The notes under the pieces were generated by a model that saw nothing but the letters and a program-made list of their open reading frames with translations, was not told the origin of the DNA and ran no database searches. A program made the translations under genes and the position numbers. 64,000 bases of DNA from Tubiluchus corallicola (taxonomy: Eukaryota; Priapulida; Priapulimorpha; Priapulimorphida; Tubiluchidae): the NCBI GenBank assembly GCA_030141605.1, contig JAQGDQ010000313.1, positions 150,566-214,565 on the forward strand. The letters run 5' to 3'. Positions 20,184-64,000 of the stretch are shown one piece after another (positions within the stretch are counted from its first letter, which is position 1; every line of letters begins with the position of its first letter).

Positions 20184-20347
20184 AAAGGTCCATAAGCTTT
20201 CACTCGCTTTTAGTAGTGGGCAATATTTCTTTATTCATGAGACATGAACAGTTTGCATAAGTTGTGCAAAAGTAGTGCTGCCATCTATTGATAAGAAAAA
20301 GCATTGTGTGCCAATACAAGTTTCTTTAGGAGCAAATTATGAATTAT
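20184..20347 (+). repeat. Dispersed repeat, copy B (164 bp)
   Basis: Diverged direct copy of 18829-18992, sharing GTGCTGCCATCTATTGA and AAATTATGAATTA at matching offsets. It lacks the palindrome that follows copy A. Confidence 0.65.
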
Positions 20348-22330
20348 CAATCGACTTAATACAGAAAAACAGTCGATGAAGAAATTTAACTGAAGACTAT
20401 GAACTCTGTTCACGTGTGTAGTGCAAAAGAGACAGACTAATTGTTGATGCTTTCATTTGTTTAAAGAGGATTTTTTGGGAAACTGCAGCTCTCAAAACCT
20501 GTAGTATCAAGTTATTGTGTTGCTCAAATAACAAAATTATTAAACTGTTAAATTGTATTATGATAAAATGATGATTTGCCATGTAGTAAGAATTGGAATA
20601 CTCTGTGTTCAGCTGTGAAACAAAGTCTCTATAAGGCTACGGGAAGTGACATAAAATAACGTACGTTAGATCTGTATTGAAGTTTAATACGGATTATTGT
20701 TTAATTTTATTTCAGTAACAATAAGATTGAACTGTATTATGCTGTAAATTTGTTAAACTTTTGTAAACGTTTGCCTGCAAAATGGGGAAACTATTTGTTT
20801 TTTATTATATTGTGGAAAATTATGCAAAATATGTGGAGTGGAACAGGGAAAGACCAAAAGGTTATCTGACCATCTTCCCTTTTTCATATTAATGATAGAT
20901 ACAAATAAGTGCAATATCTTTTGACTAATCTACAGTAACAAAAACAATGAAAAACTGTAAGAGTAATAAATCTGCGTCTAATTTTGATGTCCAAACGCCA
21001 GTCGCTTAAGTATTAACGATTTTTATAGTTAGAAGAAAGATTACAAGGTATTATGACTAACATAAAAAATTTTTAATATAAAAGCATATTTAGCAGTTGA
21101 CGGTTTACTGTATTAATTTGTAAAAGTGGCACACTGTGCAAAATTCCAAAACTCCTGTGACATTACTTACAGCTGTTGAAATTGAATTGGTAGACTAACC
21201 ACCCATAGGCTCTTGTATGTGTCGGACATTTTCAATTATGTGCGTATGTCACGCCCGTAATATTTGACTGTTTATCAAGCAGCTCAGTTTTAACTAACCA
21301 ACGCGTATAGCAGTTACGTAAAAGTGGATTTCAGAAAAAATGATCATTTTTTCCGAAATGCACTTTTATGTAACTGCTAAAATAAATGAGCTTTGTTTTA
21401 GGGTGCAAATAGTATTTTTAAATATCAAGTGTTGGTATTTCTATAAAATTTAGTTTATTGTTTAGACAATTAATAAAAGTGCAATAGCAACTACTAATTA
21501 TATAAGGGGATGGAAATTTAGTGTCTCCCCGTATCTGCAATTAACTCATATACCAATAATTTTTTTACTTATATTACCAGTTCTCATGCTGACTGGTGAC
21601 TATTTCTCGTATGTAGACTGTAGTTAAAATAAAACATTATCAGGTATATGTAAAAAAGTTTAAATATTTACACAAGATGTTTTACATCTCGGTAAGGAAA
21701 CCAAAAGAATAAAATCAACATAAAAACAGTAACACGAAATTGTCTAAAATACTCATTAGTTTTACATTGTAACTTAATAAACATTATGTAGAAAACACCC
21801 AACAGCACTTATACACGTCATTGTCTCTAAAAAAAAAGTTTGTACAATTTCAAAGCTAATTTAGGCACAAGTTCTTTGCTTCAATTAAATTCTTTTGCAA
21901 TCTATACCAAGTTACAACCAAAAAGGTACCTCTTCTTAACCAAGTCACTTTTTGCATGGTACTTTTTATTGCAAGAAAGCTGAATTCATTTTTACAACTG
22001 CAAATCTAATTTTTCATGGATTTATTTAATCTAGACGGATAATATGAAACTAATTAATTAAGACCATGCAACAGCCTCAACTTGCAGCTGCCAAAAACTA
22101 TAAGTTTGGTAAAAAAAAGATCAGTTATCACTGATCAGTTAAGGTGTAACATGGTCCCAGCAAACAATTCTACCTATTTTGGCAGTTCAAATCTAGCCAT
22201 AAAAATTACATACCTAAATATACATATTAATAATCAGTATTTTAATACAACAGATCACTGACAGAGAGCTTGATTTTCACACTAGTATTAATGCAGTGTT
22301 AGTGCATCTGGGATAAAACAAACAAATGAA
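20348..22330. other. Region downstream of the myosin gene
   Basis: AT-rich, with one fold-back element at 21310-21377. Nothing else was recognised. It probably includes the myosin transcription end near its left side of 22.35 kb. Confidence 0.5.
21310..21377. mobile_element. Palindromic fold-back element with TA flanks (68 bp)
   Basis: Two 34-base arms, GCAGTTACGTAAAAGTGGAT onward and its complement, meet at TGATCA with three mismatches. TA lies on both sides, as expected for a Tc1/mariner-type target duplication. There is no coding capacity. Confidence 0.75.
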
Positions 22331-22347
22331 TAAATAAAAGATATCTT

Positions 22348-23032
22348 TTTATTACAACTCATCAATATCTCCTCAATGTTAGTTCATAAAATCTGAGAAA
22401 TCTAACGAAGGACCTGCTACAGAACAACTGATAAATAGTCTCGCACAATAAAACTGCCTACACAAAATGAAGGAAATTTACACATTAATTTTTAAGAGGG
22501 TTTAAAATTCATAGAACAAAAGTAAACAGCATAAACAAATTCTGAAATAAAAATTAAAATCTAAAAAACAAGATGAAAAAAGCAGTAACATCTGCAAGAA
22601 AACAAATGTAGTGTGTAAAGCTGCAATAGTGGGAAAGAGCATAAAAATATATATTATAAGAAACATCAACTCATAAACTTTAAAACAGATTCATGTAAAC
22701 AGGAAAGCTGTAACAAACAGCACCAATAGTCTTGCAGATTTTACATTGTTTCTAAGATTTGCAACTGGTAAATACAGTTAGAGTGGGGTAATTCCTAGAG
22801 AATGTGTATGTTTTTCAACTCAAGCAACTCTGTCAAAATGGGGATAAAATTTATAGTCAGCAGCTATTAAGTGAGCAGCAGCTCTGAAAGGCAAGTTTTG
22901 GATGTTGTGTTCTGCACTACAAAGATCTTGCAACAAAAGCTGCTCTACATATTCAGCATGTTGTTTCTGGAATGCCCCAATAAAGTGGATTTTAAATTAC
23001 TGCAGTATCCCAATAACAGTAAAGTTTAACAT
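22348..23032 (-). other. Myosin 3' untranslated region with candidate poly(A) signal
   Basis: The stop codon at 23033-23035 is followed, reading leftward, by AT-rich sequence without other exons. The first AATAAA noted is at 22348-22353, predicting cleavage near 22330. Others occur further left, so the true end is uncertain. Confidence 0.45.

Positions 23033-64000
<40,968 letters not shown>

Overview
The window is AT-rich, intron-dense DNA from a multicellular animal. The GT-AG introns run from about 100 bases to several kilobases. Microsatellites, fold-back elements, tRNA-like SINE relics and a decayed LINE fill the non-coding part. Both recognisable genes read on the minus strand. I cannot fix the phylum: the intron-rich myosin XV-type gene only indicates a metazoan, and a short match to my recollection of the Ciona spliced leader is too weak to call a tunicate.

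Layout, left to right. (1) 458-6985: eight exons of a peptidylarginine deiminase (PADI), the Ca2+-dependent enzyme that converts protein arginine to citrulline. They encode an N-terminal signal peptide, a short RGG-rich segment and the two immunoglobulin-like domains with the aspartate-rich Ca2+ sites. The catalytic domain lies beyond the left edge. (2) 6986-22330: no certain gene. It holds tRNA-like relics, a long CT tract, a duplicated 164-bp repeat, two palindromic fold-back elements and a possible 5' non-coding exon near 18.4-18.5 kb. (3) 23033-64000: the tail of a myosin XV-type unconventional myosin, in about 45 exons, with the motor and IQ region off the right edge. The tail order is a post-IQ segment, MyTH4-1, a first FERM split by a disordered insertion of about 1,180 residues, SH3, a poly-Gln linker, MyTH4-2, FERM-2 and the stop codon at 23033.

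Exons were joined by hand from splice sites, reading-frame continuity and family motifs. Phase is consistent at every junction listed. The main points for follow-up are a PADI that appears to enter the secretory pathway and a candidate alternative first exon (53253-53711). That exon would give a motorless myosin tail with a cysteine-rich, possibly lipid-anchored N-terminus. The two genes have no obvious functional link; the myosin lies upstream of the PADI in the direction of transcription.
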